64,000 nt of DNA from Nothopassalora personata (GCA_033816765.1 CM066287.1:1426001-1490000); one strand, 5' to 3'. Numbered from the stretch's first letter, positions 44,096-55,856 are shown. The notes: generated by a model not told the origin, from the letters alone. A program made the numbers and translations.

Positions 44096-46005
44096 TTATT
44101 CCTTCAACTTGAAGTAGTTGCCCTCCCTCTTTACCGTGTCCAGCAGCAATCTGGTCCATGCAGGGCGGTGTCCCTCAGTTGCGGCTTTGAAAAATCTTGC
44201 AAGAGCTGAAGTGTGCACCTTGCCGTCCTTGTCTCCATTCACCTTCACATATGCTTGGACCTGCTGCTTGGTTGGGAAGACTTCGGCAAAGGGCGCTTCG
44301 AGCACTGCATCATCCTCGGGCGTGGAAGTGCCAGGGTGCGCGCCGGAAGGATCTCCAATTGGTGGAGCGTCGCTCGAAGAGCTGATAAAAGGCGCTGCAT
44401 CATTCATAGAAGTGTCCGTCTCCTCAGCCAAGCTCGGACCATGCGACCCAGTAGCCTGGGAATTTGGCCCGGGAGCCTTTAATGGTTGTGGCTCCACAAC
44501 GCCCTCCATATCTACGTCTTCCTTTGATGCGAGCCTGGTATACTCTACATTTTCCATTGGTGCTGAGTTGTCTGGTGTTGCATTCGACGTGGTGTGCTGT
44601 GGCTCGGCCTGCGGAGGAGGTCGCTCACCTGCCAAGGCTTCCTCAGACGGCATGCCAGCATGAGTGCCGCTGGCAGTCTCGGCGTCGGCAAGCTTCTTCT
44701 CGAGCTCCTTGATCTTTAGTTCAGCCTCTTCAAGCAGGGCCAGCTGTTCTTGGATGGTCTTGTTGGCCTCTGCAAGCTTGTTGTCCGCCTCCTCATGATT
44801 TTCCTGTGCCTGCTCGAGACCGTTGGCCAGCATGACGTTCTGCTTTTCCAGCGATGCGACTCGCTCATTGGCGGCGGTGAGGCGAGTACTCTTCTGTTGA
44901 TGCACCAAGCCTAGCTTAGCCAGATTCAATTCTGCTTGTTGCCGATGCAGCTTCTGCTTGTCCACTGAGCCTTCGAGTCTGATTTTTTGCCGCCGAAGAA
45001 GTTGCACAAAGTCTTCCAGTAGGAAGACCTGCGCTCGCATTTCTCGAAACTTTTTCTGTAAACCCGCCACCTTCATTCGGGCGGCACTTGAAAGGACCCG
45101 TGCTGAACTTGTCTGCTTCTTGCTCCACCTTAGCGTCCTCAACGAAGCGAATAATGCTTTGTTGGAGTGCACTGAGCCCTGAGCCGGAAGCGAGACACAG
45201 GTGTTGGTCGTCGTCGTTCCTGTATCGCACTCTTGTGCAGCGGCATCGGGTGCATACTGTAGCCGCATGAGCTCGTCCTTGGCAAAATCAAGCTCTTCCT
45301 CTGTGCTGCGGCGTTTTTGTTGCTCCCTCACCAGGCTGGCTTGCGCTTCATCTCTCTCTTTTCGGAGTATCCTAGCAGTGGCCTCGGCCTCTCGCCCTTG
45401 CGCTTCGATTCTACGCCGCAAGCGCCCACATTCTCCGCGCGCTGCTCTCTCTGCTGCTTCATTGCCTCTTCGCTCTCCTTTGCTACTTTCAATGACTCTC
45501 TTGTAGCCTTCTCTGCATCCAGCCGTTGCTGTTGCTTCATTGCCTCCTCTCTCTCCTTTGCTGCTTTCAATGCCTCTTTTGCAGCTTTCTCTGCATCCAG
45601 TCGTCGCTGTTGCTTCATTGCCTCCTCTCTCTCCTTTGCTGCTTTCAATGCCTCTTTTGCAGCTTTCTCTGCATCCAGTCGTCGCTGCTGTTCGTGGTAA
45701 AACTGCTGCCACACCGATGACACCTCGTTTGCATGATCATCATAGATACCCTGTCGACGGCGCTCTTCGAGTTCAAGCTCGGCTGCAACTATGCGATGGC
45801 GTCTCTCGAGTCTCTCCTTTTCCGCCGGACCAAATTTGCGCTCAGCAACTGGTGCTCTCGGCGCCCTCTTGAATGCGGTGTGCTTGAAGCGATCTGTTGG
45901 CTTCTTCGGCGGTGGCTTTGAATACGCGAACGTGGCGGATAGGGTGTTGCCTGCGAGTCTTGCCGCAGCAGCCGTGGCATCGACGAGCCAGGCGATGGTC
46001 GGCAT
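44096..46005 (-). CDS. Long coiled-coil protein, reading frame switches inside a 78-bp repeat array
   Basis: Frame one starts at 46005 (MPTIAWLVDATAAAARLAGN), passes a basic Pro-rich region and three 26-residue repeats (RLDAEKAAKEALKAAKEREE), and stops at 45328. Frame two is open from 45712 to 44096 and, beyond the repeats, carries the convincing continuation: GECGRLRRRIEAQGREAEAT, a long coiled coil (NLAKLGLVHQQKSTRLTAAN), an acidic Pro/Ser region, and a C-terminal domain with AYVKVNGDKDGKVHTSALAR. Frame one is right before the repeats, frame two after them; no GT-AG intron of fungal size bridges in phase. It could be a pseudogene, a sequencing slip in the repeat, or a repeat-length variant. 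Function unknown. Confidence 0.55.
45456..45700 (-). repeat. 78-bp coding tandem repeat, about three units
   Basis: Two units at 45505-45582 and 45583-45660 are nearly identical; a diverged part-unit lies at 45456-45504 and the start of another after 45660. Each encodes a 26-residue alternating Ala/Lys/Glu helix in one frame, and a Cys/Gly/Ser-rich peptide in the frame used downstream. Confidence 0.9.
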
Positions 46006-47196
46006 TGTGTTGTGATGTAGTCGCGGGTTGTGGTTGTGCTCAAATGCGGTAGTGCTCGCGATGTTTTTCCTGCGGAGGTGAAATTATGTTTGTGTGTGTC
46101 GGAGGAGGGCGAAGAAAGAAGCCGTTGGCTACGCGTTGCGGAAAGTGGAACCTGCATTAGCGTGCTTTTGGTGTTTTATGTCGACAACATTACAACAAAC
46201 ATCTATTCACTTGCCAGCGGTACGCTACGTACGAGAAATATAGCAGCTTCTGATGATTTATTCTGCCAGAGGCAACAGCTTGTCCAGAATGACTCAAAGG
46301 GTCCCCGTACCAGATGTGCAATAGTTCTTGGCAGTCATATGAAAGTGATGCGCTGCACTCGAGCTATGCATACCGCGGCGGCGATTGAACAAGCTCCGTA
46401 GAAGGGCTCCGGTCTATCAAGTCTCGTCTCAAGAGGCGTCGGCCTGCCACGCTGCTTCATCTTGATCATTGGCTCACCAGGCTCATCCGCCGTGTGGCCG
46501 GACAGGGAAACGTACGGTACAGGCTCCTTGACCTTGGGATGTGCAGCATTGGGCTGCCTCGACCAACTCGTGAAGTATGTACGAGGTGATGGAATCTTCG
46601 CAGCGGCCGGCCACCTGGTGTGATTCTTCCGATTCACCTGCCAGTCTTGTCCTGAGCTCCATTCTCTTGTTCCCCCCATACATGTCGTCATCCCTCACAT
46701 TCTCCTCCTGCTTACCTCTGTCTCTATAAGTGTCATTTGTGCCCTCATGCATTGGGTTGTGTATGGCTGTTCTGGAGGACATTTCATTTCTATAGGGATT
46801 GAAGTGCAACTTTATGTTTCCGCAGTGGTTTGGGATTTGCTCTCATGCCACCCTGCACTGTGCAGCGTGCCCGTGTTCCGATGTCAACATTGAGCATCAT
46901 GATCAATCGAGAGTACAGTATCAATCATCAGTGGTCAACAACCAACGGCAAGAGTAGGCGAGGTGCATGTTTCGGCGTCGCGAGCTTGTTCAAGGGCGAG
47001 ATGGTGGCACATGAAATGTACACGAGGGCACTGAGGGGTGAGAACATGACCGTGCACGGGCATTGTTATTAGAAGTAAGTAGTAGGTGAGGGAGCCACTT
47101 TACTTGGAAGCGCCTGGTCGTGTCGTTACTCAACAGACGCTCGGCAGAGAATTGGTTGAGATGCTTGTAACGCCGATTGTGATTGTGAGGAGAGCG
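46006..47196. other. Intergenic, no gene called
   Basis: About 1.2 kb. Overlapping minus-strand frames at 46335-46809 (for example with RTYFTSWSRQPNAAHP) are possible but have no domain and no consistent start or intron. Nothing else recognised. Confidence 0.4.
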
Positions 47197-47350
47197 TACT
47201 GTATTGTACTGTATTGTACTGTACTGTACTGTACTGTACTGTACTGTACTGTACTGTACTGTACTGTACTGTACTCTACTGTACTCTACTGTACTGTACT
47301 GTACTGTACTCTACTGTACTCTACTGTACTGTACTGTACTGTACTCTACT
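47197..47350 (+). repeat. Pentanucleotide microsatellite (TGTAC)n
   Basis: About 30 copies of a 5-bp unit, TGTAC with interspersed TCTAC variants. It is open in all three frames, giving an artefactual Tyr/Cys/Leu/Val peptide. It lies 250-400 bp upstream of the glycogenin start. Confidence 0.97.
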
Positions 47351-47417
47351 CCAAGGTCTCTCTCCGAGTCTTTTGTACAGTACAGCATTGGATACGTCAC
47401 AGCGGCAGGGCATGAGC

Positions 47418-47483
47418 TAGAGCTGTCAGCCTAGAGCTGTCTACTAGAGCTGTCTACTAGAGCTGTCTACTAGAGCTGTCTAC
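47418..47483 (+). repeat. 13-bp tandem repeat next to the microsatellite
   Basis: Unit AGAGCTGTCTACT repeats about four times after a first degenerate copy, within 200 bp of the glycogenin start codon. Confidence 0.9.
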
Positions 47484-47606
47484 TGAAGCTCCTCCTCCTA
47501 GCTGTGCGAGTCTCACAGCCTCAGTCCGAGTGGGTGCTAGTTCTTCTATACGAACGGAATTCCTCTCGCAGCGTCGACCGTCCGCCGCGACCCACGATTT
47601 GCCGCT

Positions 47607-50389
47607 ATGGCGGAGGAGAGGGAGGACGTCTACGCCACATTGTTGTTGAATGACGCCTATCTTCCGGGGGCAGCAGTGGTAAGCGGACAGAGCACAAGAC
47701 ATCTTCCGGCTCAGACATTGTCTGTCTGGCATTCGCGTATGGCTGACGTCCTTCTGTCAAGCTTTCCCGCTCTCTTCGAGATGCCGGCACCCAGAAGAAG
47801 CTGGCCTGTCTCATAGTCCAGGACCGCCTACGATCGAGTACCATCGACGAGTTGCGCTCGCTCTACAACTATGTCATTCCTGTCGAGCCCATCGGCAATC
47901 CGATCCCTGCGAACCTCTACCTCATGAACCGACCGGACCTGCTGTATACCTTTACGAAGATCGAGCTCTGGCGGCAGACACAATTCCGCAAGATCGTGTA
48001 CATCGATGCAGACGTGGTCGCGCTGAGAGCCCCGGAAGAGCTGTTCGACATCACCGAGTCCTTTGCCGCCGCACCAGACGTGGGCTGGCCAGATGCCTTC
48101 AATACGGGTGTTATGGTCCTCGCACCACACATGGGCGAATACCATGCGCTGAGGGGACTGGCCGCGGCCGGAGACGGCTTCGACGGCGCAGATCAAGGTC
48201 TGCTCAACCAGTACTTTGAGCACCGGCCGTGGAAGAGAATCAGTTTTACCTACAACACTACGCCCAGTGCCAATTACCAATACGAGCCGGCGTATCGGTA
48301 CTTCAAGAGCAACATCAGCATGGTGCACTTCATTGGCAGCGAGAAGCCATGGCAACGGGGCAGGACCGCAGCAGGGACCCCAGGTGCCTTTCAAGAAATG
48401 TTGAGCAGATGGTGGGCGGTATACGATAGACATTTCCATATTTCGGTGAGTACACACATGACATTCGGGGAGGCCGCTGCTAAAAGAGCTGCTGTACAGA
48501 CGACAGACTATACTGCATATGGGCAACGGCACGAAGTCATACGGCACGTCGACGAAGACTCGCAACATCAGCAACAGGAGAACTACTCTGCTGCAGGCTA
48601 CCCAGTTGGCTCGACTGGGCCTGCGCCACCACCTGAGCAGTCACCCCACCATCCCCCTGGTGCCACCACACCATTGATGACAGAACCTAGCGAGCCAGCG
48701 GAGAACATCAGCCAAGGTCATCACGAGCCCACTCCGACCGTCGAGGAGCACACTCCCACCGTCGAGCAACGCACGTTCTCAGCACCTCATATGGAGTGGG
48801 ACGCAACTCGCGGAGCTCCTCCACCTGAGTCGAAACCTGAGGCGGCTAATTTCCCCACTCAGCAGTACGAGTTCAATACTGATCCAGAGCCATTCCGGCC
48901 TCCAAAGTCGTACCCCGAGCCACCAAAAGACATGTGGTACCCAGTACCTAAGAAGCCCAAGGAAGAAGAGAGGCCGAAACCAATCTTTCCGTGGGAGGAG
49001 CGGCACGATTATAGACCGACGCGGAGATTCTTCGAGGATGAGCCGCTGCCACCGCCTCCTGCTTTGGAACCTGATCCGGAGCCTTACATGGACGAGCTGG
49101 AAGTGACTATGGAGCCCGTCACGCCTACAATAAAGCTCAATGACAGCGATCCGTGGGCATCTTTCGCCCAGACCAGGAACGCATGGGACGAGGTTGGTGG
49201 CATAAACAACTACGTTCGTGCACTCACCGCCTTCCAGAAGAATCGCGGTCAAGTGCAAGTTGTACAAGAGAATGCACCAGCGCAGTCGCAACAACACATA
49301 TTGTCTCCTACCAATGAGCCCGATCCCAAAGATCTGATCGAGGCTGTCGACAAGAGGCGAGAGAGCCTGATCCTCACGGACTTTCCCACATCAATCGAAA
49401 GGCCATCTCTACCCGTGACACCTGCACCAAGGCGGAGGCAAACTTTCTGGGGAGAAGAGCGGGACTCAGTGGGTGATCTGCCAGGCGCAGAAGGAGTCGT
49501 CGATCAAGCGGACTGGGTATGTCCAAATTGTGGTTTCGTCGCGCATGCGACGCACATCGTGACGGCCTCTTCCACCCTTCCTTTATCTACTACTACATCG
49601 CTTGATGAGTTTTGAGCCTACTACAAGCATTGCTCTTATTTTATCTGCTTTTGCACGATTTGGTGTTCTGCGAAGCTTGCCTTCATTCCGACTACCCTCT
49701 AAGTGTTCGAGCTAATCACTTCGAAACAGGATCCCAACACACAATTAGAACAGCTCCGCCGAAGCTCGCTGATGGGAGCCGGCGACTTGAAGCTGCCAGA
49801 CCGAAGACTGTCAAGGCGGGAAATGCCATCCTCAGCCGCGCCGATCACAGAGCGCGTTCTGAACCATCCGCATGTGCCGATTGCTAATAACAACGGCAAT
49901 TTCGGGAGCACCTCCCACTTCTCCTCGGCTAGCGCAGGTGGCCATATGTACGGATTTGACGGCGCGAGCTCGACGTCCCACACATCGCAGTATTCAAGCG
50001 AAAGCACCACATCTCAGGAGACGTCTATCAACACTGCAATCAACTCGAGCTCATCATTCATCACAGAGGCCGATAAGCCGGTGTTCTCTTCTCCTGGCTT
50101 CAGCAGGGTCACCACGGGAACGGTACCTGCGCAAGCGGTCGCTGCTGATGAGGTTGACATGAAGAAGTCGGAGGATTCCTCATCTTCGAGGCAGCAAAGC
50201 TCGTCATTCTTCTCGTCGTCATCATCGTCGAAAGAAGAGAGCTCTCCGTCGTTATTCGCTTCTTCGTCATCAAGAGGCGAAAGCTCATCCTTGTTGGGAG
50301 AAGATGTGGTGTCACCAACTCAAACGACCACAACTACGGATTCAGATGTGAAAGACTTCCCAGGCGCCTTCCCGTCTGACACGAATTAG
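47607..50389 (+). CDS. gnn: Glycogenin, self-glucosylating primer of glycogen (GT8)
   Basis: Exons 47607-47678, 47762-49537 and 49730-50389 give 835 aa. The N-terminal 270 residues are a GT8 domain: start DVYATLLLNDAYLPGAAV, the DxD metal motif in KIVYIDADVVAL, NTGVMVLAP, DQGLLNQYF and HFIGSEKPW. The enzyme adds glucose from UDP-glucose to its own Tyr and extends the chain as a primer for glycogen synthase. A long Pro/Glu-rich linker follows, then WVCPNCGF and, after intron 2, DPNTQLEQLRRSSLM, conserved in fungal glycogenins; the C-terminus is Ser-rich. A 54-nt segment starting GTGAGT near 48436, with CTAAA and ACAG, may be an in-frame intron; splicing it would give 817 aa. Confidence 0.92.
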
Positions 50390-50786
50390 TACACAAAAAG
50401 TGAAAGTCAACGAGGTAGTATTGGGAGGCTATTCTGTATCTTGTTACGACAGCCTAAGATGCATGCCAGCGGCATCAATTGTTACTTTCAGCACGACGAC
50501 AGAACCAGTTCCTGGGATACGGATCGATAAGGTCATGGCTGTTTCTGCATACCTTTCAGCGTGCATACACCAGCGTAGCGGCGTTTCGTTTGGATAGGCG
50601 GGCACTGCTTCTGCATAATAGCATTATAGATGATGTATCACTTGAATGCTGCACAAAGTATCAGCATAACAAGCACAACCTCGGCTCGGCTTTCACAACT
50701 TGACAAACTTCGTCATGCACACCACCACACAAATACCGTACATTCATTCCCACATCAAACCCCGACCGATCCACAATGGCATCGAG

Positions 50787-50830
<44 letters not shown>
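50787..50830 (+). repeat. Trinucleotide microsatellite (CAT)n
   Basis: Fourteen to fifteen perfect CAT units. Confidence 0.97.
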
Positions 50831-51046
50831 CCACGACAACAAGCTCAACCTCTGCACATCAGCCAAGACTTCCATCCAGCCCGTGCAACGGATCAACAAG
50901 TCGTTCCTCATTAAAAATCTCAATGGCTGGCACTAGTTAGTTACTTCCTAAGCTGGCCTAACCTGCAATCTCTCTCCCCTGACCAGGTAGGTTAGTTAGA
51001 ACTATGTTATAATGACCGACGATGCTCCACGCACCAACACAGACCA

Positions 51047-51081
51047 GACAAGACAAGACAAGACAAGACAAGACAAGACAA
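51047..51081 (+). repeat. Pentanucleotide microsatellite (AGACA)n
   Basis: Seven near-perfect AGACA units, followed by an A-rich tract. Confidence 0.9.
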
Positions 51082-51794
51082 AGCAAAACAAAAAACAAAC
51101 CTATCATCATCAAAGAAAAAAAACCCCCTCCTTCGTCTGCACTCTTCCATCAGAATTTCACAGCTGCAATCTTCTTCTATTTTTCTTTTGGCAAAGAACG
51201 CCCATTCTCCCTTTGATTGACTCGTATTCGTTATCAAGAATTCTATCATTCAATCGATACCACCACCCATCTAGACCACCCACCCACGAGACAACGCCAA
51301 TCATGCCATTTCATCAATTACCTGGAACTTTCGCCATGAGGACGACGACGACCACAGCCTCCCCCGTCCACGCATACTCAGAAAAACACTGACATTGATC
51401 GCCGATGGATCCAAGCTGACATGCTGCAATTCCCGCTACGCAGTAGTCGAGGAATTCTTCTTGATTGCAAAATCTGCAGGCGGCGAAATGGTTCGACACC
51501 TCGTATCGTGGGCGTGCGTCTATATCGAAATCTTCGTAGGTTCTTCCTCAGTCGTAGGATTGCCACCATCCGGGCTGGATGAAACGACCTCCTCAGGTCT
51601 CTAACTTGACGCTGTCATGTCCTGCTGTGTGTAAAGCTGTCTCGACGTTCCGGCCGCGGCTAACGACCATAACTCTGCGGACCGGCCATGCCCATACTCA
51701 TCGCCAAATGGTTCCGCTGATGGAACGCGCCGATAGGCTGAAAACCCCTGGAGCTCAGTCAGTACGCCCAATCCACCTCGACATTTTGGTCAAC

Positions 51795-54245
51795 TTACTT
51801 GGCAAGATCAATTGGCTCGTCTTCTCCATCGTCAGCGTGGTATCCGTTGGCATGACCAATGTGGCCGTTGTACGAGTTGTTGGTGAACGAGCCATTTCCA
51901 GACGGGCGAGCACTCTCGAAACTGTTGGCTACTGAAGTCTGCGGCAGCTCATGTCTTGGTGCTGGTTGAGAGGACTGGCTGACGGTGGTCGGTGGAGTCT
52001 GCTGCTGAACGACCGGAGCAGCCCCAGATTCCTTTTCGGCCGGCGGCGTCTTCTCGTGCTCGTCGCTCTGCTCCTTGCCAGAGTTGGCAAGCTGAGCCAG
52101 ACTTTTCGCAACGGCAGTGGTAGGCCTGCTCAACGTCGGACTGGCATCGAGAGCATTGAGTGTGCTATTAGGCCGTGGCGGGCTGCTGGAACTGATGACC
52201 GGGCTGCGTCTTGGCTCCTCGTCCTCCCTCGGCTTCTCAATGGTAGCCTCCACATGCTTCTCGACAGGAGAGCTCTCGCCGTCATCTTCGACGTCCTTGC
52301 TCGGGGCGGCCTTGTCCTTCTTCAACGTCGGAAACGATGGGGTTTTGAGCGGACTGACATCGAACGGCTTGAAAGGCGTGCTGCCCACAAGACCATCCAT
52401 CTTCCAGAATGGTGCAGGACTACTGAACTGAATGAAGTCACTTGGTCGTCTCAGCGTGCTTGGTGGTGCAAGGCGCTGGGAAGCACGTAGTGGGAATGGG
52501 GTGTCCAGTGGACCAGCACGAACATCGTCATTCACGTAGAGCGCAGGAGGTGAGCCTGCTGCATTCGCGATCGCATTCAAGCCGTTCCTAGGCGTAGAGC
52601 GTTGGGAATAGTCGTAGTCCACAAGGCCGTTGCCTTCGATACCGAGACCTACGCTACTGTCGGGATGTCTGTTCGCTGAATGTCTGGGACCACGATCCGG
52701 AGTGTATGCTTCTTGTGTGGTGGGATAGGCAGGATGGTAAGCATTTAGCGGTGGTGTGGTGTCCTCGTCTCTCTTCAATCCCGATCGTAGGCCCATGGGA
52801 CTGTTGGGTGATCCTAGCGTGCTCTGAGTGCCAGGGATTGGATTTGGTCTCCTGCAACCCTTCATGCCTTGCTGCACAAAGTTGTCAAACTCTGCTGGCT
52901 CGATCATCCACTTCATGCCCTTGCCAGGCTCATCAGTGCGACGTGCAATCTTGCCGAAGGCCTTGTTCAAGCTCAAGTTGTGACGGATACTGTTCTGCCA
53001 GCCGCCAGTGTTGAATCGATAGAAAGCATAATTGGCCATGATCCACTTGTAGATGTTGTTCAAGGTCATTTGCTGTTCTGGTGTGCTCAGGATGGCCATC
53101 CCAATCAGCTGCGCATAAGAGTGCGGTGGCTTGAGATCCTTAGCGGTATCGGCTGCGTAGTCTATGCTTTCTGTAGACTCCATCATCACGCCTCGAGCGT
53201 AGTTGGCAGCTGGAGATGACTTGTACGTTGTATGGGTGCGCATTGGAGTTCCGGGTGGTGGATAGACATTAGCACGCTGTGAATGTGGATGTGATCGATG
53301 CTGTTGCTGTTGCTGTTGCTGATTGCTCTGTTGCTGTCCTTGATAGTCGGACTGATACATGGCGGGATCCTGTAGATGGCTGCGGCCAGTAGAATGAATG
53401 TGAGCACGACCGTGAACGTTGCGACCATCATCCTCGGCGTCGTCATCGTCCTCGGAAGACTTCTGAGCCTGCTTAATGATCGAGGCATCCCAGATTGGTC
53501 CCTCACTTCCAGCTGTAGGCGTAGTGATGAAGGCCATTTGCGTGTTAGCAATCTCGATCACACTTCCATTCCGTAGCCTAGTCTTGCTTCCTCGTCTGCA
53601 GAAGTTGTTGTCGACGCGCAGACCATTGCGGCCGTTGACCATGATGATCCACTCCATACCCTCAGGCTCATATTTGATGGTCGCGTGTAATCTCGAGACC
53701 TGACGATCCGGACCAAGGTCGATGTGGACTTCGGCCCTCGCGGTTGGCGTGCCCTCATGACCGTTACCGTCGCCATTGTGTAGACGCTCGAGCGCCTCTG
53801 GGCGACCGATATTGACCTCGATCTGGCTTATGATGTAGACCCAATCACGACCGGCGATTTTGCCGTATCCGGGCACACTCTCCTGACCCTCGAGAAGTTC
53901 ATTCGCAAAGTCCTCGGTGGCATTGACAGGTTTATCGGCGACCTTCAAGCTCTGAATAATCTCTTGCTCGGTTGGGCCGGAAGGCTCGGTCTCGTTGTCG
54001 CTGTGCTCGTGTCCTTCGGTGCCTTCGGTGTCCTCGCGTTCGAGTGGGCGCGTGTCCTTGACCTTGCGTCGAGTATTGCGGGAAGCAGGCGCACTGTTGT
54101 CGTGGCCTCGGGCGCGCTTCCGTGAGCCGCGAGAAGGTGTTGCGATGGCGTCTGCGGCATCATTGTCCAACGGTTGGTCGTGAGTCTCGGTGGCAGCAGG
54201 CGCTCTTCGCACGCGGGTCTTACCCTTGCGGCCGGAAGGCGGCAT
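51795..54245 (-). CDS. FKH2: FHA and forkhead domain transcription factor (Fkh1/Fkh2 type)
   Basis: Single exon, 816 aa, start MPPSGRKGKTRVRRAP. An FHA domain spans about residues 130-242 (WVYIISQIEVNIGRPE, the phosphothreonine-binding SRLHA, and NGRNGLRVD). A disordered, Gln-rich stretch follows, then a forkhead domain at about 372-460 (KPPHSYAQLIGMAILSTPEQ, and recognition helix WQNSIRHNLSLNKAF). FHA followed by forkhead is the Fkh1/Fkh2 layout rather than Hcm1, and the strong winged-helix match separates it from Fhl1. The C-terminal part has many SP/TP sites. In yeasts these factors drive G2/M gene clusters and origin timing. The leader is long and C-rich. Confidence 0.93.
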   Translation of the reverse strand: MPPSGRKGKTRVRRAPAATETHDQPLDNDAADAIATPSRGSRKRARGHDNSAPASRNTRRKVKDTRPLEREDTEGTEGHEHSDNETEPSGPTEQEIIQSLKVADKPVNATEDFANELLEGQESVPGYGKIAGRDWVYIISQIEVNIGRPEALERLHNGDGNGHEGTPTARAEVHIDLGPDRQVSRLHATIKYEPEGMEWIIMVNGRNGLRVDNNFCRRGSKTRLRNGSVIEIANTQMAFITTPTAGSEGPIWDASIIKQAQKSSEDDDDAEDDGRNVHGRAHIHSTGRSHLQDPAMYQSDYQGQQQSNQQQQQQQHRSHPHSQRANVYPPPGTPMRTHTTYKSSPAANYARGVMMESTESIDYAADTAKDLKPPHSYAQLIGMAILSTPEQQMTLNNIYKWIMANYAFYRFNTGGWQNSIRHNLSLNKAFGKIARRTDEPGKGMKWMIEPAEFDNFVQQGMKGCRRPNPIPGTQSTLGSPNSPMGLRSGLKRDEDTTPPLNAYHPAYPTTQEAYTPDRGPRHSANRHPDSSVGLGIEGNGLVDYDYSQRSTPRNGLNAIANAAGSPPALYVNDDVRAGPLDTPFPLRASQRLAPPSTLRRPSDFIQFSSPAPFWKMDGLVGSTPFKPFDVSPLKTPSFPTLKKDKAAPSKDVEDDGESSPVEKHVEATIEKPREDEEPRRSPVISSSSPPRPNSTLNALDASPTLSRPTTAVAKSLAQLANSGKEQSDEHEKTPPAEKESGAAPVVQQQTPPTTVSQSSQPAPRHELPQTSVANSFESARPSGNGSFTNNSYNGHIGHANGYHADDGEDEPIDLAK

Positions 54246-55388
54246 ACCGGCGGTGGATCAAGGAATAGGTCCTTTGGAGTGCGTGACGGCCCGTACGAGC
54301 GGCGAAGTACGTGGGAACGCGTGGTGACGGGGACGGTGTGGGTGTGTGGGTATGTGGGTATGTGGTATGTGGTGGGCGGCGGGCTGGACGCGATGTCGAG
54401 GCTTCGGGTGCGATTGCTGATGTTTGACGGGCGCCCAGAGGATGCTGCTGCTTATGGCGCTGGAGGTGAATTGGAGATGTCTGCATGTGGCCCTCTAGCA
54501 GGCAGCTCGATTCCGTGGCGCTTGCCGTCAGTCGTCGTTGGGCGCTTGCTCCTCTGTTGATTTGCACCAAGTTACGACGCGTTAGGCGAGCAAGTAGTTC
54601 TAGCGAGTGCGACCCCAGTCGCTTGGCAAGGGAAAGGATCGCCGCAGAAAACGTCCACTGTTTCTCTTCCCACCGCCTTCCGAGAGTCTGGCTATGCTCC
54701 AGCCAGACAATACAAGACACAGCGATACAGCAGTACTGGCAGTCATAGCCGTAACAATCACAACAAACAAGCAAGCAACCACGAGATTACGTGGTCCAAG
54801 TCACGGGAGCTTAAGCAACCGGATCATTGCACGTCATCACCCACACAACGACATCTACATGTATGTTTGCACAAGGCACGGCACAACTCGTCTGTCCACG
54901 TTTCTCCTTCCCCTTGAGCACGAGCAACCCCCATCAAGGTGCCGTTGTCACAGGAGACGTGCCTCCCACCGGTACCCTTGCATCTCAATCCCGGGCATTA
55001 ACACCCTCACGGAAGTCGAGCCCGGACTCCGCGAGGAGAGAGCAAATGATAAGAGTAAGGATAAACCTGCTGCAAGACTCGGAAATGATCGATAGTGTGC
55101 TATCTGTGTACACATAGTAGTACTGTAGTTGTAGTTGCCTTCACTCGCATACCATGCAAGCAACGCAGTTGTGTCAAAAGACTGCTAGTCTCGCTTTCGA
55201 GCTTGTGCTGCTTGTTCCAAAAAGACGCCATGCTCGAATGCCCAAAAAAACCATAGAGAGGGACAAAAAAAATTCGTGTCGTAATAATCTCTCCAAGACC
55301 GCTCTTCTCGCTCTTCTGCTCGCTTGCTTACTCCTAGATCATTTAAATAAATGTTGTCTTCTGGACAGATCCTTCTCGCTCATTTTCT
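54246..55388. other. Intergenic, upstream of the forkhead gene
   Basis: About 1.1 kb, GT/TG-rich next to the FKH2 start, otherwise featureless. Overlapping frames at 54220-54774 (minus) and 54607-55095 (plus) lack domains. Confidence 0.4.
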
Positions 55389-55826
55389 TCACACTTCTTC
55401 CACTTCGTCCACATGTGGGTGTTGTTCTACAGTCCGTCGAAGAAGCTTGAGGCATAGCTGGATACACTTGGACATCGCTGCAGACCAGCCTTCGAGGTAT
55501 GGAACGCAACAGCAGACCCACTCTGTTTCTGAGTCGTTGTCAGGATGTACGGACTCGGATGGCCAGTCCGTTTGAGGAGTCGGGGGCGGCGGAAGCGGCG
55601 GAAGCGGCGGCTGAGCAACCACTACACCAAGGGCGAGTGTGTCTGTTCTCGGGTCGCGCAGAAGACGAAACTCTCTAGTGGATTGCCTTGGGCCACTCCT
55701 CATAGGATCGGAGTCGAATACTGGCAAAGGTTGATATTCGTCAGAAACCGGACTCAGGTGGTATGCTACGAATGGTGTGGCACCCGGAGCAGGTAGGCAA
55801 TGTCCGATGATGGGAATCCTCTTCAT
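55389..55826 (-). CDS. Possible small protein, unknown
   Basis: A 145-codon frame, start MKRIPIIGHCLPAPGATPFV, with a Pro-rich centre (PPLPPLPPPP) and a C-terminal helix with WVCCCVPYLEGW. It begins only 31 bp after the stop of the F-box gene on the same strand, so it may be 3' UTR read by chance. No domain recognised. Confidence 0.3.
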   Translation of the reverse strand: MKRIPIIGHCLPAPGATPFVAYHLSPVSDEYQPLPVFDSDPMRSGPRQSTREFRLLRDPRTDTLALGVVVAQPPLPPLPPPPTPQTDWPSESVHPDNDSETEWVCCCVPYLEGWSAAMSKCIQLCLKLLRRTVEQHPHVDEVEEV

Positions 55827-55856
55827 GTCTCTCGCAAGCACACATTGAGGCTCCGA

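Larger units (their letters stand above)
50390..51794. other. Intergenic with microsatellites
   Basis: 1.4 kb between the convergent glycogenin and forkhead genes. Besides the two repeats listed, no gene or RNA feature was recognised. Confidence 0.45.

Noticed and set aside
47204..47434. Tyr/Cys/Leu/Val repeat peptides from the (TGTAC)n array
   Set aside because: A 5-bp repeat without stops is open in every frame; the peptides are artefacts.
50700..50936. Poly-His or poly-Ser peptide frames
   Set aside because: Produced by the (CAT)n microsatellite, with no surrounding gene structure.
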